Assembly (NCBI GenBank): GCA_002502785.1
Contig: DAQG01000046.1
Span: 1-64,000 of the forward strand
Length of the DNA stretch: 64,000 nucleotides
Source of the DNA: Methanothrix harundinacea
GTDB lineage: Archaea > Halobacteriota > Methanosarcinia > Methanotrichales > Methanotrichaceae
Direction of reading: 5' to 3'
The translations under genes were made by a program, and so were the position numbers. Each line of letters begins with the position of its first letter. The stretch's first letter is position 1. Of the stretch, positions 28,201 through 37,925 are shown one piece after another. The notes beneath the pieces were generated by a model. It was not told the origin of the DNA, made no database searches, and saw nothing but the letters and a program-made list of their open reading frames with translations.

Positions 28201-28296
28201 CGCCGAGGGGGAGATTCGAACTCCCGCGACCCTTGCGAATCACAAGCTTTCAGTACAGAATTCCAGGCTTGCGCCTTACCACTAGACTACCTCGGC
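28201..28296 (-). tRNA. tRNA-Ser (anticodon GGA), with a 12-nt intron
   Basis: The acceptor GCCGAGG pairs with CCTCGGC and is followed by G73, as in archaeal tRNA-Ser. The anticodon stem CAAGC/GCTTG encloses 19 bases instead of 7. Removing ttctgtactgaa leaves the loop CTGGAAA with anticodon GGA. A six-pair variable arm (TGATTC/GGGTCG, GCAA loop) confirms the serine class. It starts four bases after the cbf5 stop on the same strand, so it is probably processed from that transcript. Confidence 0.92.
28249..28260 (-). other. Intron in tRNA-Ser, canonical 37/38 position
   Basis: The inserted 12 bases lie between position 37 and position 38 of the anticodon loop, where archaeal introns excised by the splicing endonuclease usually sit. 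TTC/GAA pairs inside the insert would help form a bulge-helix-bulge. It is close to the smallest size reported for archaeal introns. Confidence 0.7.
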
Positions 28297-28300
28297 ACGA

Positions 28301-29299
28301 TTACGATTTTTTGGCCCACAGCCTCGGATATGTCCCCGGAGCCATGACGACCCTGGAGGTCTTGGCCACGATCCCTGAGGAGGACTTCATCATATCCTCG
28401 CTCGCCATGACTGCGACGGTCACGGCAACAGCCTCTCTTTTCAGGGTATAAATAACTACCTTATCGCCCTCCTTGATATCCGACTCAAGCCGGAGGAGCC
28501 CCGGCGCCGCCAGGGGCGCCCCGTGACAGATGGCGTCGACTGCGCCATCGCTGACGACGAGGGACGGCATATGCCTTAACGCCTCCTCCACCGGCAGGAT
28601 AGCGCGCCGCAAGAGGGTTTCGTCGCCGGTCTCTTTCCAAATCTCCTTTGCGTCCTTGAGGTCGTGGAGGGTTACCAGAGTATCGTCTTCGCGAAAGGGA
28701 CCGCTCTTCGTCCTTCGAAGCTCCTCCATGTGGGCCCCGGTCCCCAGGGCTAGGCCGATATCGTGGCAGAGCTTTCGGATGTAGGTTCCCGCCTCGCAGC
28801 CGACCCGCATCAAGACGCTCGGACCTTCGATCTCCAGAACCTCAAGATAATAGATCTCTCTCGTCCTGAGCGCTCTCTTGACGCTGGACTTGAGGGGAGG
28901 CCGCTGGTAGATTTCGCCCTGGAACTCGCCGCACGCCTCAAGAATTCTCTTTCGGGGTAGGGTTGCGTGAATTCGCATCAGGCAGACGTACTCTTTTCCC
29001 GCGGTGAGAAGGGTCTCGACGACCCTCGTCGAGTCGCCTAGCATTGTAGGGAGAATCCCCGTCACCTTGGGGTCGAGGGTGCCGCTATGGCCAGCGCTCT
29101 CGATCTCGAGGATCCTCTTGACCCAGGCCACTACCTCGTGGCTGGTGGGGCCTGGGGGCTTGTCCAGGTTTATGCAGCCGAGCCTGAGGTGGAGGTCGAG
29201 AGGCCGCAGGTTTGGCAAAACGCCATAGTTGGGGTCGGTTCTGCCCTCCCTCCGGACTAGAACCTCACGGACCCGATCAGAGGGTAGATTTCCCGCCAT
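28301..29299 (-). CDS. cbf5: tRNA/rRNA pseudouridine synthase Cbf5 (TruB family)
   Basis: Catalytic subunit of the H/ACA ribonucleoprotein; also makes pseudouridine 55 in archaeal tRNA. The N-terminal extension leads to INLDKPPGPTSHEVV. The catalytic aspartate is in GHSGTLDPKVTG. YQRPPLKSSVKR and GTYIRKLCHDIG are further signatures. A C-terminal PUA domain (SLVVSDGAVDAICHGAPLAAPGL) ends the 332 residues. The start overlaps the cytidylate kinase gene by 23 nt. It closes the ribosomal superoperon, with tRNA-Ser directly behind it. Confidence 0.95.
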   Translation of the reverse strand: MAGNLPSDRVREVLVRREGRTDPNYGVLPNLRPLDLHLRLGCINLDKPPGPTSHEVVAWVKRILEIESAGHSGTLDPKVTGILPTMLGDSTRVVETLLTAGKEYVCLMRIHATLPRKRILEACGEFQGEIYQRPPLKSSVKRALRTREIYYLEVLEIEGPSVLMRVGCEAGTYIRKLCHDIGLALGTGAHMEELRRTKSGPFREDDTLVTLHDLKDAKEIWKETGDETLLRRAILPVEEALRHMPSLVVSDGAVDAICHGAPLAAPGLLRLESDIKEGDKVVIYTLKREAVAVTVAVMASEDMMKSSSGIVAKTSRVVMAPGTYPRLWAKKS

Positions 29300-29816
29300 C
29301 TTCGAGAGACCTCACTGCAGCCAAGGCGATCGCGACAACTCCCTTCTCGTCCCATGTACCGGAGTCTATGACGAGGTCGTAGACGGAGAAGTCGTTCAAG
29401 TCTATGTTGTAGTACTTCTCGTACCGTCTCGCCTCGCTCTCCTCCCGGATCCTAGACTCCCGGAGGGCGTCCTCCACGAGCTTGTTCTCGCGGGCCGCTA
29501 TCCTCTCGGCCCGAACCCTCCGGTCGGCCTTGAGGAGGATCTTCAGGTCAGCGTCGAGGATGTGGCCCGAGAGCCTCCCCTCGAAGACGCCTCCGGCATC
29601 TTTTGCCATCGCCTTCTGGGCGTCGTCTATGAGATAATCGATCTCGGGACTTTCCTCGGCGATCCGCCCAAGCTCCCTCAAGGAGATGCCTCGATCGCTG
29701 GCGATCTTTCTGAACAGCTCCCCAGAGTTGATCCAGCGAAGATCGAGCTCTTTGGAGAGCATTCGGGCGAGGGTGCTTGTCCCCGTTCCGGGAGACCCGC
29801 CGATTGTGATTATCAT
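29277..29816 (-). CDS. cmk: Cytidylate kinase, archaeal type
   Basis: Phosphorylates CMP and dCMP with ATP. The 179-residue protein has P-loop GSPGTGTST, the CMP-contact region WINSGELFRKIA, and lid-region ARENKLVEDALRESRI with arginines. Archaeal CMKs are shorter than bacterial ones, and this fits. It overlaps the DUF106 gene by 4 nt and the cbf5 start by 23 nt. Confidence 0.93.
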   Translation of the reverse strand: MIITIGGSPGTGTSTLARMLSKELDLRWINSGELFRKIASDRGISLRELGRIAEESPEIDYLIDDAQKAMAKDAGGVFEGRLSGHILDADLKILLKADRRVRAERIAARENKLVEDALRESRIREESEARRYEKYYNIDLNDFSVYDLVIDSGTWDEKGVVAIALAAVRSLEDGGKSTL

Positions 29817-30421
29817 CCCATACCGCCGATGTCCAGAGCTTTTCTTATGATCTGCGATATCGGTATTGAGCAGATGAAGTACCAGTAGAACCAGTAGAAT
29901 ATGGGGCCTATGACGGTCTCAGAGATTTCGTGAACCCCCCAGAAGGGGAAGTTCAGGTAAAGGGCGTTCTGGTCGATGTAGAGGTAGGCCCACATGAAGA
30001 GGGGTATCGAGACGATCCCGATGTAGGCCATCGGCTTCAGCTGCATCTTCATCATCTTGCTCTGATCGCCCAGCATCTCCCTCTGCTGGTTCTGAAGCTG
30101 TTGCTGGCGAGCCTTGTCCCCGGAGAGCTGAGCCTCGCGCATCTCCCGCTGGAAGCCCCTCATGGTCTCTTGCTGCTTTTTGAGGTAATCCCAGTCCATG
30201 GTGTACTTCTGGATGAGGCTCGCGTAAAGGCCGGTTATGGCGGCGAGGGCGAAGAGGACCATGTGGAAGGGGAGGATATCGGGCAGCCACCCGATAGCCG
30301 CATCCATCACCACTCCCACAGTGTGTCTGAACTCCTGGCTCACCATTATCCCCACCATCAGGGCGGTTCCGACGCCCAGAAGGAGAGAGTCAAGGGACCT
30401 TGCAAGATTCCCAGTCTTCAT
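29813..30421 (-). CDS. DUF106 membrane protein, YidC/EMC3-type insertase homologue
   Basis: A 202-residue archaeal Oxa1-superfamily protein, related to Ylp1/EMC3/TMCO1. Helices are near residues 18-38 and 50-68, with a coiled-coil, positively charged cytoplasmic region at 75-125 (QETMRGFQREMREAQLSGDK). Two or three more helices follow (IGIVSIPLFMWAYLYI and IFYWFYWYFICSIPIS). It probably helps insert membrane proteins near the ribosome. Its place directly after secY supports that. It overlaps both neighbours by 4 nt. Confidence 0.9.
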   Translation of the reverse strand: MKTGNLARSLDSLLLGVGTALMVGIMVSQEFRHTVGVVMDAAIGWLPDILPFHMVLFALAAITGLYASLIQKYTMDWDYLKKQQETMRGFQREMREAQLSGDKARQQQLQNQQREMLGDQSKMMKMQLKPMAYIGIVSIPLFMWAYLYIDQNALYLNFPFWGVHEISETVIGPIFYWFYWYFICSIPISQIIRKALDIGGMG

Positions 30422-32037
30422 GCCGATTCACCGAAGAACTTGCGCATCATCGGATACATCTCCTGGATCTGCTCGCTGGCGATCTGCTCGTAGAGCCTGT
30501 AGACGATGCTCACCGTGAGAAGAAGACCGGTACCTCCAGCGCCTCCCAGGGTTCCCATGAGGCTTGCGACTAGAGTGAGAAGGCCGATAATGACGCCGCC
30601 GATCACCGTCACCTTGGGGATGTACCTCCCGAGGAGCTTCTCGATGCTGACGGGATTTCTCCTGTGGCCCGGAACCTGGAGTCCTGAGGCGTGGATCTTG
30701 GCAGCAACGCTCTTTGCCCCCATTCCGGTGGTCTCGATCCAGAACATGGCGAAGATCACGCCGCCCACTATCAGAACGGTAGCGTCGGTGAAGACATGGA
30801 GCCATATCTGCCAGCCCGCTATAGGCGAAATGCCGAGAAGCTCCATTCCAGGGTTGCTGTTGGAGACGAGGCTCGGTATCCAGTCGTAAGGGCTGTTGAT
30901 CGGCGAGAGGTAGTACATGAGGCCCGATATCGGCTGAGGCGATGTCGCGCTCACTAGCTCTCCTGTCACCATGTCGTACCTTGAGGTCGATGTAAAGGTT
31001 CCAATGAGGCTGGAATAGGCCGTGTAAACTATGTTAAGTCCAGCGGTCGTATCGGTGGTGCTGGCCGTTGTGATCGTTCCGATCTTGCCAGCGAGGAGGG
31101 TTCCGATCATCTGGATGTTGGCTTGAAGGGCTCTCACCAGGATCATGGGAAGAACGCTGGCGTAGACGAGCTTGACCGGGAACCTGCCTCTTGCGCCTCT
31201 GACAGAGCTGTGGGCGAGGGGTATCTCAACCCTCGTGCTCTCCACCAGGACTACGAAGAGTATGATCGCTATGGTGGATATAAGCGCCAGGACCCCGCCG
31301 TCTATGAAGACCCGTTCAAGGCCGGAGGTCGTGAAGACGTCCTCGAGGCCCAGAACGTTGTTTGTGAATATGTAGATCCATTTCGGGATTATCCCTATGG
31401 GCAGACCTTTGTCCCCGATCGTCCAGTTGAAGACTCCCGTGATCAGCTGCTGGCTGACTCCGGCGACGATGAAGAGCCCAACGCCGGACCCGACACCCCA
31501 TTTGCTCACCACTTCGTCCATGAAGAGTATGAGAACTCCACCGATGCAGATCTGGAGGAATATTATAAACGAGATCACGCCGAGGGATACGCCCATCGAC
31601 GAGGCCAGTCCCTGATCCGGCAAGAGGTAGCCGCCCATCACCTGAGGCAGGGCCTCCACGATTATCATGACGAAGACCAGAAGCTTCTGAGTTCCCTGGA
31701 AGACCGCCTGGTCACGCGGATCTCTCAGGTCGAGCTTTATCAGATCGGCCCCGACAAGTAGCTGGAGCACGATGGAAGCGGTGACTATCGGTCCTATTCC
31801 CAGGAGCATCAGGGATCCGAAGGATCCGGCGAAGAAGGCTCTGTACATCCCGAAGAGGTCTCTGGATGCTGAAGAGAGGCCGAAGAGGGTGACGTTGGAT
31901 AGGGCGAAGTAGAGGACGAGTATGCCAACGGTCCAGCTGAGCTTCTTCTTGAAGTGGACGTGACCTTCGGGCCTCCCCACCGCTGGCAGCCTCCTCACAA
32001 AAGGCTCTATCGCGTAGAAGAAGCTGTGCTGATTCAT
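30418..32037 (-). CDS. secY: Protein translocase subunit SecY
   Basis: Central channel of the Sec translocon, with ten transmembrane helices and a plug region after helix 1 ([16 protein letters not shown]). The cytoplasmic loops [22 protein letters not shown] and [19 protein letters not shown], which contact the ribosome, are well kept. At 539 residues it is longer than the usual 430-490. An external loop near residues 330-385 ([13 protein letters not shown] to [12 protein letters not shown]) accounts for much of the excess. It overlaps uL15 by 4 nt. No adenylate kinase gene follows, unlike in several other archaea. Confidence 0.96.
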   Translation of the reverse strand: MNQHSFFYAIEPFVRRLPAVGRPEGHVHFKKKLSWTVGILVLYFALSNVTLFGLSSASRDLFGMYRAFFAGSFGSLMLLGIGPIVTASIVLQLLVGADLIKLDLRDPRDQAVFQGTQKLLVFVMIIVEALPQVMGGYLLPDQGLASSMGVSLGVISFIIFLQICIGGVLILFMDEVVSKWGVGSGVGLFIVAGVSQQLITGVFNWTIGDKGLPIGIIPKWIYIFTNNVLGLEDVFTTSGLERVFIDGGVLALISTIAIILFVVLVESTRVEIPLAHSSVRGARGRFPVKLVYASVLPMILVRALQANIQMIGTLLAGKIGTITTASTTDTTAGLNIVYTAYSSLIGTFTSTSRYDMVTGELVSATSPQPISGLMYYLSPINSPYDWIPSLVSNSNPGMELLGISPIAGWQIWLHVFTDATVLIVGGVIFAMFWIETTGMGAKSVAAKIHASGLQVPGHRRNPVSIEKLLGRYIPKVTVIGGVIIGLLTLVASLMGTLGGAGGTGLLLTVSIVYRLYEQIASEQIQEMYPMMRKFFGESA

Positions 32038-32411
32038 GATACCACTACTTCACCGCCGGCCTCTTCGATCTTCTCTCTGGCGGCAGCGGAGAAGCTGGCT
32101 GCACTGACGGAAACGGGCCTCGTCAGCTTGCCCCTGCCGAGGACTTTCATCCTCCCGAGATCGATTCGGCCGTCCTCTACAGTCATCGCATCCAGTTCGC
32201 CGACGTTGACAACGTCGACTTCCTTGGCGTTGTGCTTGTAAAACCCGTGCTTGCCCATCGCCCGGCCTCGCATCATCACTCTTTGGAAATGATGCTTGCA
32301 CCCTCCCGCATTACCGTGACCGCCTCTCGACCCCGCGCCTCTGCGGTTTTTATGAGTGCCGCCACCACAGGTCCTGCTACCCCGAAACTTCTTCAGCTTG
32401 TTTTTAGGCAT
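32034..32411 (-). CDS. rpl15: Ribosomal protein uL15
   Basis: A 125-residue large-subunit protein. The glycine- and arginine-rich N-terminal half ([25 protein letters not shown]) threads into 23S rRNA, and the C-terminal domain has [12 protein letters not shown] and [25 protein letters not shown]. It is slightly short for an archaeal uL15. It lies four bases after uL30 and overlaps secY. Confidence 0.95.
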   Translation of the reverse strand: MPKNKLKKFRGSRTCGGGTHKNRRGAGSRGGHGNAGGCKHHFQRVMMRGRAMGKHGFYKHNAKEVDVVNVGELDAMTVEDGRIDLGRMKVLGRGKLTRPVSVSAASFSAAAREKIEEAGGEVVVS

Positions 32412-32415
32412 GGTC

Positions 32416-32877
32416 CTACCTCATCTTCCAGATAAGATCTGAGATCGACTCGTGATACCCGAGTTCTCCGCCCTCTCTGACGGTCTTTTTCGTACCGCGG
32501 TGACCCTTTCTCGGCGGGTGAAGCCTGAAGACCGGCTTTATTCCGGCGTCCTTTAGGCTTGTTGCTCCCTGACAGACCGCCGATGCGAACTCCTTTATGG
32601 TCTTGTAGGAGGTGTTCTCCTTTATGAACTGGTCAGTCAAACGCTTGTTGCCGCTCAACCTGCCGCGCATTTCGAGCATGGACGCCAGAGCGTTCTCGTC
32701 GATCTCACCCCAAGCTACGTAGTCCTTCACATTCTGGATCATGCCCCTGTAGTGGGGGTTGTCCGGCACCACGACGCAGTGGTTAATCCTGTGAAGTCGA
32801 AGCATCTTGAGGGTATCCTTGATATCGGGCTTGGTTTTGACGCTGCCCCGAAGTCGCACTATCGCATACATCGTCAT
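32416..32877 (-). CDS. rpl30: Ribosomal protein uL30
   Basis: The 153-residue archaeal form with the C-terminal extension. The N-terminal core [34 protein letters not shown] is diagnostic. The extension ends in [25 protein letters not shown], a basic rRNA-binding stretch. Its ATG overlaps the uS5 stop (ATGA), which is translational coupling. Confidence 0.95.
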   Translation of the reverse strand: MTMYAIVRLRGSVKTKPDIKDTLKMLRLHRINHCVVVPDNPHYRGMIQNVKDYVAWGEIDENALASMLEMRGRLSGNKRLTDQFIKENTSYKTIKEFASAVCQGATSLKDAGIKPVFRLHPPRKGHRGTKKTVREGGELGYHESISDLIWKMR

Positions 32878-33485
32878 ACCCTCATTGTGACGGTATTACG
32901 CAACGCATTGTAGGTGGCTTTGGCGAAGTTGAGGGTGGTTCTGGTGTTGCCCGAAGACTTCGTCCAGACGTCCTGGATCCCGGCCATCTCCATCACCTTT
33001 TTGGCGGTTCCTCCCGCCGCGATCCCCAAGCCCCTCGGAGCAGGGATCAGGGTGATCTGGACAGATCCCGCCTTTCCCATGACTTCGAAGGGTACTGTGT
33101 GACCCGCGCCGCAGCCGCATTCCCAGCTTCCACAACCGCGCTGTACCTTTATGATATTCAGCTTGGCCACATCTATACCCTTTCTTATGGCGGGTCCGAC
33201 CTGGTTGTCCCTGCCCTGACCGATGCCGATGTAGCCGTCCTTGTTTCCGACGATGACTGTAGCCCTGAACTTGACCCTTCGTCCCGAGTCGGTCATCCTC
33301 TGGACCATGTTTATGTCCAGAACCTCGTCCTCAAGCCCGGGCAGCAGGGCGTCGACTATTCCCGCTTCTTTGATCGGGAGCCTTGATTTGAGCGCTTCGT
33401 CAAAGGTCGTGATCTGCCCCTCGTAAACGAGTTTGCCCAGTTTGGTCTTGGGGACCCATTCTTCTCTGTATCCCATCCTCCTCAT
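32874..33485 (-). CDS. rps5: Ribosomal protein uS5
   Basis: Small-subunit protein at the mRNA entry site, important for decoding accuracy. It has 203 residues. The double-stranded-RNA-binding domain has [22 protein letters not shown]. The C-terminal domain has [30 protein letters not shown] 33485 with GGTGAG three bases before is chosen; an ATG three codons later is possible. Confidence 0.95.
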   Translation of the reverse strand: MRRMGYREEWVPKTKLGKLVYEGQITTFDEALKSRLPIKEAGIVDALLPGLEDEVLDINMVQRMTDSGRRVKFRATVIVGNKDGYIGIGQGRDNQVGPAIRKGIDVAKLNIIKVQRGCGSWECGCGAGHTVPFEVMGKAGSVQITLIPAPRGLGIAAGGTAKKVMEMAGIQDVWTKSSGNTRTTLNFAKATYNALRNTVTMRV

Positions 33486-33489
33486 CCAC

Positions 33490-33999
33490 TCACCCCAGTA
33501 TCTTCTCGCGGGCAGCCTCGAACTGAGCCGTGAACTCCACGCCTCGGTAGGCCTCTATATTCTCGCCACGGATCCTACCATCGTCCGGGAAGATCTCCGG
33601 GCTGTGGGGCACCGTTATCCCGGCGTCCACCACGCCTTTCAGGGCGGAGTATATCCTGTTGCCCTTGGTGTTGGCGTGAATCCCCATGTCCAAAATCGCC
33701 TCGGTCTCGCCCATCGCCTTCATCCTCTTGCCGAAGAGGAGGCCGGCCAGGTACGATGCTGGGACGTTCCCGGTGTTCTGCTCATAGCCGAACTGTTTAA
33801 GCTCCCGGGAGTTGACTGTAAGGAGCGTTCTGTCGCCAATGGGCTCTGCAACGATCAGCTGCAGTGTTATGTTCTTGTTGCCCTTTCTGACCACAAGTCT
33901 CGGCTTTCTGGAAAGGATTAGCTTGTATCTGAAGTGATAATCCGTTCTGCCCTCTCTCCGCCTTCTGAAGGGCACTTTGTATCGCGGTCCGGTTGCCAT
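33490..33999 (-). CDS. rpl18: Ribosomal protein uL18
   Basis: A 5S rRNA-binding protein of the central protuberance, 169 residues. The N-terminal [22 protein letters not shown] is typical of archaea and eukaryotes. Later [16 protein letters not shown] and [15 protein letters not shown] are conserved. Its start shares one base with the eL19 stop. Confidence 0.95.
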   Translation of the reverse strand: MATGPRYKVPFRRRREGRTDYHFRYKLILSRKPRLVVRKGNKNITLQLIVAEPIGDRTLLTVNSRELKQFGYEQNTGNVPASYLAGLLFGKRMKAMGETEAILDMGIHANTKGNRIYSALKGVVDAGITVPHSPEIFPDDGRIRGENIEAYRGVEFTAQFEAAREKILG

Positions 34000-34460
34000 C
34001 AGTCACTCCTCGTTAGACCTTTTGCTTTGATGTACGCGTTGAGATGGGCTGTGCTGCGGTACTCGCCGCCCTTGGCCTTACGATAAAGCATCCTGTAGGT
34101 GTGACGGTCGATATCTTCCTTTTCCCTCAGCTCTTTCAGCGTCCGGCGAAGTGCCCGGATCTTGGTCATCCACATCTCTTTGCTTGGAGACCTGGACCCT
34201 TTAGCGCCCTTTCTCCTGCCCTGACCTTTCTTGTGGCCGTAGGCCCTCTTGGCGGCTCTGACCCTGTATCTCGCGCGGCTGTTGCCCTTCTTCGGCTTGG
34301 CCTTGATGTTTCCAGCCTCGATCTGAGACCTGATGTCCTCTCTCGTAATGGCATCGGCTATATCGCCGGCAGTGTCCGGATCGGGGTTGATCCAGATCCT
34401 GCTCTCGCCTACGTCAAGAACGCTGGCAGCGAGCCTCTTCTGTGTTGAAAAGTTGGGCAA
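33999..34460 (-). CDS. rpl19e: Ribosomal protein eL19
   Basis: An archaeal/eukaryotic large-subunit protein with no bacterial counterpart, 153 residues. LAASVLDVGESRIWINPD begins the globular part. A long basic helix follows (RAAKRAYGHKKGQGRRKGAKGSR and MYRKAKGGEYRS). It helps form a bridge between the subunits. It lies directly after eL32. Confidence 0.95.
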   Translation of the reverse strand: MPNFSTQKRLAASVLDVGESRIWINPDPDTAGDIADAITREDIRSQIEAGNIKAKPKKGNSRARYRVRAAKRAYGHKKGQGRRKGAKGSRSPSKEMWMTKIRALRRTLKELREKEDIDRHTYRMLYRKAKGGEYRSTAHLNAYIKAKGLTRSD

Positions 34461-34461
34461 T

Positions 34462-34857
34462 TCAGTCGCCTCCAGAAGTGGGGTTGAGAACCTTCAGGTT
34501 CATCTCCCGGGCCATCGCCTCGATCTCGTCTCTTTTCTTCATGCCCACGGTTCCGGCGATCCGGACAGCACAACCTTCGGCTTCCAACAGGTCGCCTGGA
34601 CACTTCACGAGAATCTCTTTCATGCCGCAGGGATGGTATCCCCTGACGCCCTTGGGGCTCCCGTATCCTGCCTTGACGAGTTTTCCCTTGGCTGCAATCT
34701 GCTGTCTGAGTTTGTTGTGCAGGCCACGGGGCCGTCTCCAGCTGGGTGAGAGCTTCTTCTTTTTGTGTGAATCGCAACGGTTGAACTCGGGCTTCCTCTT
34801 CTTCTGTCTTGCCCGAACTTTCATCAACCTCTCAGTTTCGGAAGTCAACTCCGTCAC
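34462..34857 (-). CDS. rpl32e: Ribosomal protein eL32
   Basis: A 131-residue archaeal/eukaryotic protein. It starts with GTG at 34857, overlapping the uL6 stop by 4 nt. A later ATG at 34824 would remove an N-terminus like that of Methanosarcina homologues. The core SWRRPRGLHNKLRQQIAAKGKLVKAGYGSPKGVRGYHPCG is the family signature. Confidence 0.94.
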   Translation of the reverse strand: MTELTSETERLMKVRARQKKRKPEFNRCDSHKKKKLSPSWRRPRGLHNKLRQQIAAKGKLVKAGYGSPKGVRGYHPCGMKEILVKCPGDLLEAEGCAVRIAGTVGMKKRDEIEAMAREMNLKVLNPTSGGD

Positions 34858-35387
34858 CTCTTGTCCACCAGGTATATTCCGTCCTGGAATACTCTGATGT
34901 CGAACCCTCTGACCTTGGTCGCCTGCTCGATGTTGGCCATCGTCTGACCAACAAGTTCCTTATCGATACCGGTGACGATCACGGTGTCGCCTTTGATCTC
35001 CACCTTGGAGTCGCCCATGATCTTGGCGGTGCGGGGCTTCCTCTCGCCCAGGAAGTTGCTTATCAAAAGCTCCTTCTTGGTGGCCTTCAGCTGTATCGGG
35101 AAGTGAGAGTAAACGGCCTTCATCCTGTACTCGAAGCCCTCGTTCACCCCTTTGATCATGTTGTTCAGGTGGGCGGCCAAAGTTCCGACCATGGACCTGT
35201 GCCGCTTCCTGGTGATCTCGGCGTCCATGACCAGGCCGGATTCGTCTTTTCTGATCTCTATACCAGGATACCAGAGGCGTCTTGAAACCGTCCCCAAAGG
35301 TCCGGTAACCGTCACTGTGGCGTCGTCGCTGATCTCCACCTCGACACCATCTGGAATTTCTATATATCGCGCCAACTCTTTGACCAT
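34854..35387 (-). CDS. rpl6: Ribosomal protein uL6
   Basis: A large-subunit protein of two similar domains near the factor-binding site, about 177 residues. The N-terminal VKELARYIEIPDGVEVEIS and the C-terminal VTGIDKELVGQTMANIEQATKVRGFD are typical. ATG 35387, five bases after GGTGG, is preferred over GTG 35396, which directly follows the uS8 stop. Confidence 0.95.
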   Translation of the reverse strand: MVKELARYIEIPDGVEVEISDDATVTVTGPLGTVSRRLWYPGIEIRKDESGLVMDAEITRKRHRSMVGTLAAHLNNMIKGVNEGFEYRMKAVYSHFPIQLKATKKELLISNFLGERKPRTAKIMGDSKVEIKGDTVIVTGIDKELVGQTMANIEQATKVRGFDIRVFQDGIYLVDKR

Positions 35388-35396
35388 CGTGACCAC

Positions 35397-35789
35397 CTAA
35401 TAAACGTAAGCCAAAAGCTGGCCGCCGATCCCGCGCTCCCTGGCATCGACGTGAGATACGACTCCCTGGCTAGTGCTCATGATTAGCACGCCGAAGTTCC
35501 TGGAGGGAAGGTACCTCTTCTCCCACTTCTCCAGGTCCAGGACCTGAGCCGAGAACCGAGGCTTGATCACGCCGCACCTGTTTATCTTTCCTTGCAAGTT
35601 GACCTTGAACATGCCGGACTTGCCGTCGTCTACGAATTCGAACTCACCGATGTATCCAAGATCTGCCATAACCTTCAGGGTGTTGCCGACGAGCTTGGAA
35701 GCGGGCTGGATGATGCATTCTCCTTTGCCGACGTCTTCAGCGTTTTTTATGACAGACATGGCATCGGCAAGCGGATCTAACAGTACCAT
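35397..35789 (-). CDS. rps8: Ribosomal protein uS8
   Basis: Binds the central domain of 16S rRNA and, in bacteria, represses the spc operon. It has 130 residues. It opens with [16 protein letters not shown] and ends with the RNA-binding [36 protein letters not shown] five bases before the ATG is a clear Shine-Dalgarno. It follows the small uS14 gene. Confidence 0.95.
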   Translation of the reverse strand: MVLLDPLADAMSVIKNAEDVGKGECIIQPASKLVGNTLKVMADLGYIGEFEFVDDGKSGMFKVNLQGKINRCGVIKPRFSAQVLDLEKWEKRYLPSRNFGVLIMSTSQGVVSHVDARERGIGGQLLAYVY

Positions 35790-35799
35790 TAGTCATCAC

Positions 35800-35952
35800 C
35801 TACGAGTACTTCTCAAAACCCATATCCTGGGCGATCTCTCTGAAACATTGTTTGCAGAGATAGATTCCGTATTTCCTGATTAGCCCCGACTTTCTGCCGC
35901 ATCGCTTGCAGCAATTTGCGCCTCTGCCGAAGCTCTTGGTATTGATCTTCAT
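35800..35952 (-). CDS. rps14: Ribosomal protein uS14, zinc-binding form (50 residues)
   Basis: This gene is short and easy to miss. Its ATG at 35952 overlaps the uL5 stop by 4 nt, and it ends with TAG at 35800-35802. The product starts [19 protein letters not shown] and has a second pair in YLCKQCF, so a C-x-x-C plus C-x-x-C zinc site is present. The family's usual length in archaea is 50-55. It sits exactly where uS14 is expected, between uL5 and uS8. Confidence 0.95.
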   Translation of the reverse strand: MKINTKSFGRGANCCKRCGRKSGLIRKYGIYLCKQCFREIAQDMGFEKYS

Positions 35953-36464
35953 GCCGCCTCCACGACGTCTACGCCGTACTTATTTTTGACGTACTCCATG
36001 GCGTCGCCTTTGGTGACTCTGTGCTTGGAAGCGATCTTCGTTCTCGCGACGCGCCTTCTGGCAACTCGGTATCCGGGCCGCTTGAGGGCCACCGAGACGT
36101 CCATGCCGAAGATCCCGATATCGGGATCGTACTTCATCCCGGGAAAGTCGGTATGTTCCTCGACTCCGAAGGAGAAGTTACCGGTATCGTCAAACTGGCC
36201 CGCGCGGAGGGCGCTACCCGCCACTTCCAGGGCGACTTTGAGGAACTCTTCGGCCTCCTCGCCCCTCAGGGTCAGCCTGCACCCGATCGGCTCGCTCTTC
36301 TTTATGCCAAAGCCCGGAAGGGTCTTTTTGGCGGTGGACCTGACGGGGACTCGGTTGGTTATCGCGCCGAGGATCGTTTCGGCGTTGACCAGTCTCTGGC
36401 CGCTCTCGCCGGTACCTATGTGGACGGTCACCTTGTCGACGCGCGGTTCCAACATGACGTTCAT
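35949..36464 (-). CDS. rpl5: Ribosomal protein uL5
   Basis: Binds 5S rRNA and contacts the P-site tRNA, 171 residues. [24 protein letters not shown] and the loop [24 protein letters not shown] are conserved. The C-terminal [19 protein letters not shown] is the archaeal type. It overlaps eS4 by 4 nt upstream and uS14 by 4 nt downstream. Confidence 0.95.
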   Translation of the reverse strand: MNVMLEPRVDKVTVHIGTGESGQRLVNAETILGAITNRVPVRSTAKKTLPGFGIKKSEPIGCRLTLRGEEAEEFLKVALEVAGSALRAGQFDDTGNFSFGVEEHTDFPGMKYDPDIGIFGMDVSVALKRPGYRVARRRVARTKIASKHRVTKGDAMEYVKNKYGVDVVEAA

Positions 36465-37165
36465 ATCTCTGCCCCCAGCTTAATGGCGGGTTTGTCTCTT
36501 CCGATCATGAAGACATGATCGATCGTCGTCTCGAAATCATTTTTGCCGGAGATGATTACCCTGTTGGGCCGAGAACTCCTGACGACCTCGATCTCCTTGA
36601 TCGTCCCGACCTCACCGGAGTGGGACCCTCCCACGACCATGGCGAGGTTCCCCTCTTTGAACTCGATGACGTCTGCGATCTCCTTATCGGGTATCGAGAG
36701 GATGACCGAGCTTCCTGTCCCGTAATCGCCCTCGGCGAGGATGTTAGTTCCGTCGTTGAGGTTCAGCTGCAATTTGCCGCCCTTCAGGATCGTCTTGTTC
36801 TCGATCCTGCAGAGCTTCCGCGCTTCGCCCTTCTCCAGCTCGTGGAGGTTGAACCTGCCCTTGGCGTCCTGGAGCAATCTGTACTTCTTGTCCAGAGCCG
36901 GGACCGATATCACGTCGAAGATCCCCACGGGGAACTTGAGATCCTTTCTCGCCTTTCCGTCGACCAGGACCCCTCCCTCGTGGAGGACGCGCTTAGCCTC
37001 TCTGGAGTTGTCGACCAGCCCCAGAAGATCCCTGACCACGACGACGAGGGGTATGCTCCCCTTTGCATAGTGGGGACCGGGTTTGCTCTTGGTCACCCAC
37101 GTGTGGATCTTCCTTGCGATCGGCCAGCTTCTGGGACTCGCAACCCTCTTTTGATGTCTGCTCAC
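36461..37165 (-). CDS. rps4e: Ribosomal protein eS4
   Basis: Archaeal/eukaryotic small-subunit protein of 234 residues. Its N-terminal signature is HQKRVASPRSWPIARK. A central S4 RNA-binding domain (SREAKRVLHEGGVLVDGKARKD) and a C-terminal KOW motif (NLAMVVGGSHSGEVGTIKEIEV) follow. It lies between uL24 and uL5. Confidence 0.95.
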   Translation of the reverse strand: MSRHQKRVASPRSWPIARKIHTWVTKSKPGPHYAKGSIPLVVVVRDLLGLVDNSREAKRVLHEGGVLVDGKARKDLKFPVGIFDVISVPALDKKYRLLQDAKGRFNLHELEKGEARKLCRIENKTILKGGKLQLNLNDGTNILAEGDYGTGSSVILSIPDKEIADVIEFKEGNLAMVVGGSHSGEVGTIKEIEVVRSSRPNRVIISGKNDFETTIDHVFMIGRDKPAIKLGAEI

Positions 37166-37170
37166 CTAAA

Positions 37171-37521
37171 TCACCTGGAAAAGATCTTCTTGCGTTCTTC
37201 GTCGTCCAGCTCCATCTTGGTGATGACGACGTTGGAGGGCTGGACCGCTCTTGGCACCTCGGTTCCGTCGGCCCGGAATACGCTCACACCGGCAACGTGG
37301 ATGGTGCCGCTCTTGAGGTCCGCCTTCTGGACTTCACCCTCGGTTCCCGCATGGTCGCCGCGCATCATCTTGACAGTATCGCCCACTTTCACCTGAGCGC
37401 TGCGAGTCTTCATCTCCTCGCGAAGCTCCTTGGAGAGGGCAGCGTGCATGTACTTCTGCCGTTTGTGAAGGGGAGCGGAGAACCTTTCTTTGCGCTGTTT
37501 GCGTGGCTGTTTGCTCTTCAT
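37171..37521 (-). CDS. rpl24: Ribosomal protein uL24
   Basis: An assembly initiator of the large subunit. From ATG 37521 the product has 116 residues and begins [14 protein letters not shown], as in related archaea. GTG 37530 is an alternative that would overlap uL14 by 4 nt. The KOW motif is [21 protein letters not shown]. Confidence 0.93.
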   Translation of the reverse strand: MKSKQPRKQRKERFSAPLHKRQKYMHAALSKELREEMKTRSAQVKVGDTVKMMRGDHAGTEGEVQKADLKSGTIHVAGVSVFRADGTEVPRAVQPSNVVITKMELDDEERKKIFSR

Positions 37522-37526
37522 GGTTA

Positions 37527-37925
37527 TCACACTATTATCGACGCGGCCGAGGCGATCTTTCCGTACCGCTCAGCCACTTCTCTGGCCACTGGCCCTTTTA
37601 TCTCCGATCCCTTGGGAATTCCGGCAAGGTCGGTGATGACAGCTGCGTTGTCCTCGAACTTGACCCTCAGGCCGTCAGGCCTTCGGAACTCCTTCTTCTG
37701 GCGGATGATCACCGCGGTCAAGATCTGCTTTCTCATCTCCGGGGTTCCCTTCTTTACAGATACCACGACCATGTCGCCGACTCCGGCACAGGGCATCCTG
37801 TTTTTAACGCCCCTGTACCTCTTCACCGATATGACCTCGACCAGCCTCGCGCCGGTGTTGTCGGCGCATTCCAGGCGCGCCCCCGCGTTGATCGGCCTTG
37901 GGATACTGGCCTTAAGCCCCTTCAT
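37527..37925 (-). CDS. rpl14: Ribosomal protein uL14
   Basis: A 132-residue beta-barrel protein at the subunit interface. The start at 37925 gives [26 protein letters not shown], typical of archaeal uL14, with GGAGGT six bases before it. A longer frame to 37976 only runs into uS17. The C-terminal [20 protein letters not shown] is conserved. Confidence 0.95.
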   Translation of the reverse strand: MKGLKASIPRPINAGARLECADNTGARLVEVISVKRYRGVKNRMPCAGVGDMVVVSVKKGTPEMRKQILTAVIIRQKKEFRRPDGLRVKFEDNAAVITDLAGIPKGSEIKGPVAREVAERYGKIASAASIIV

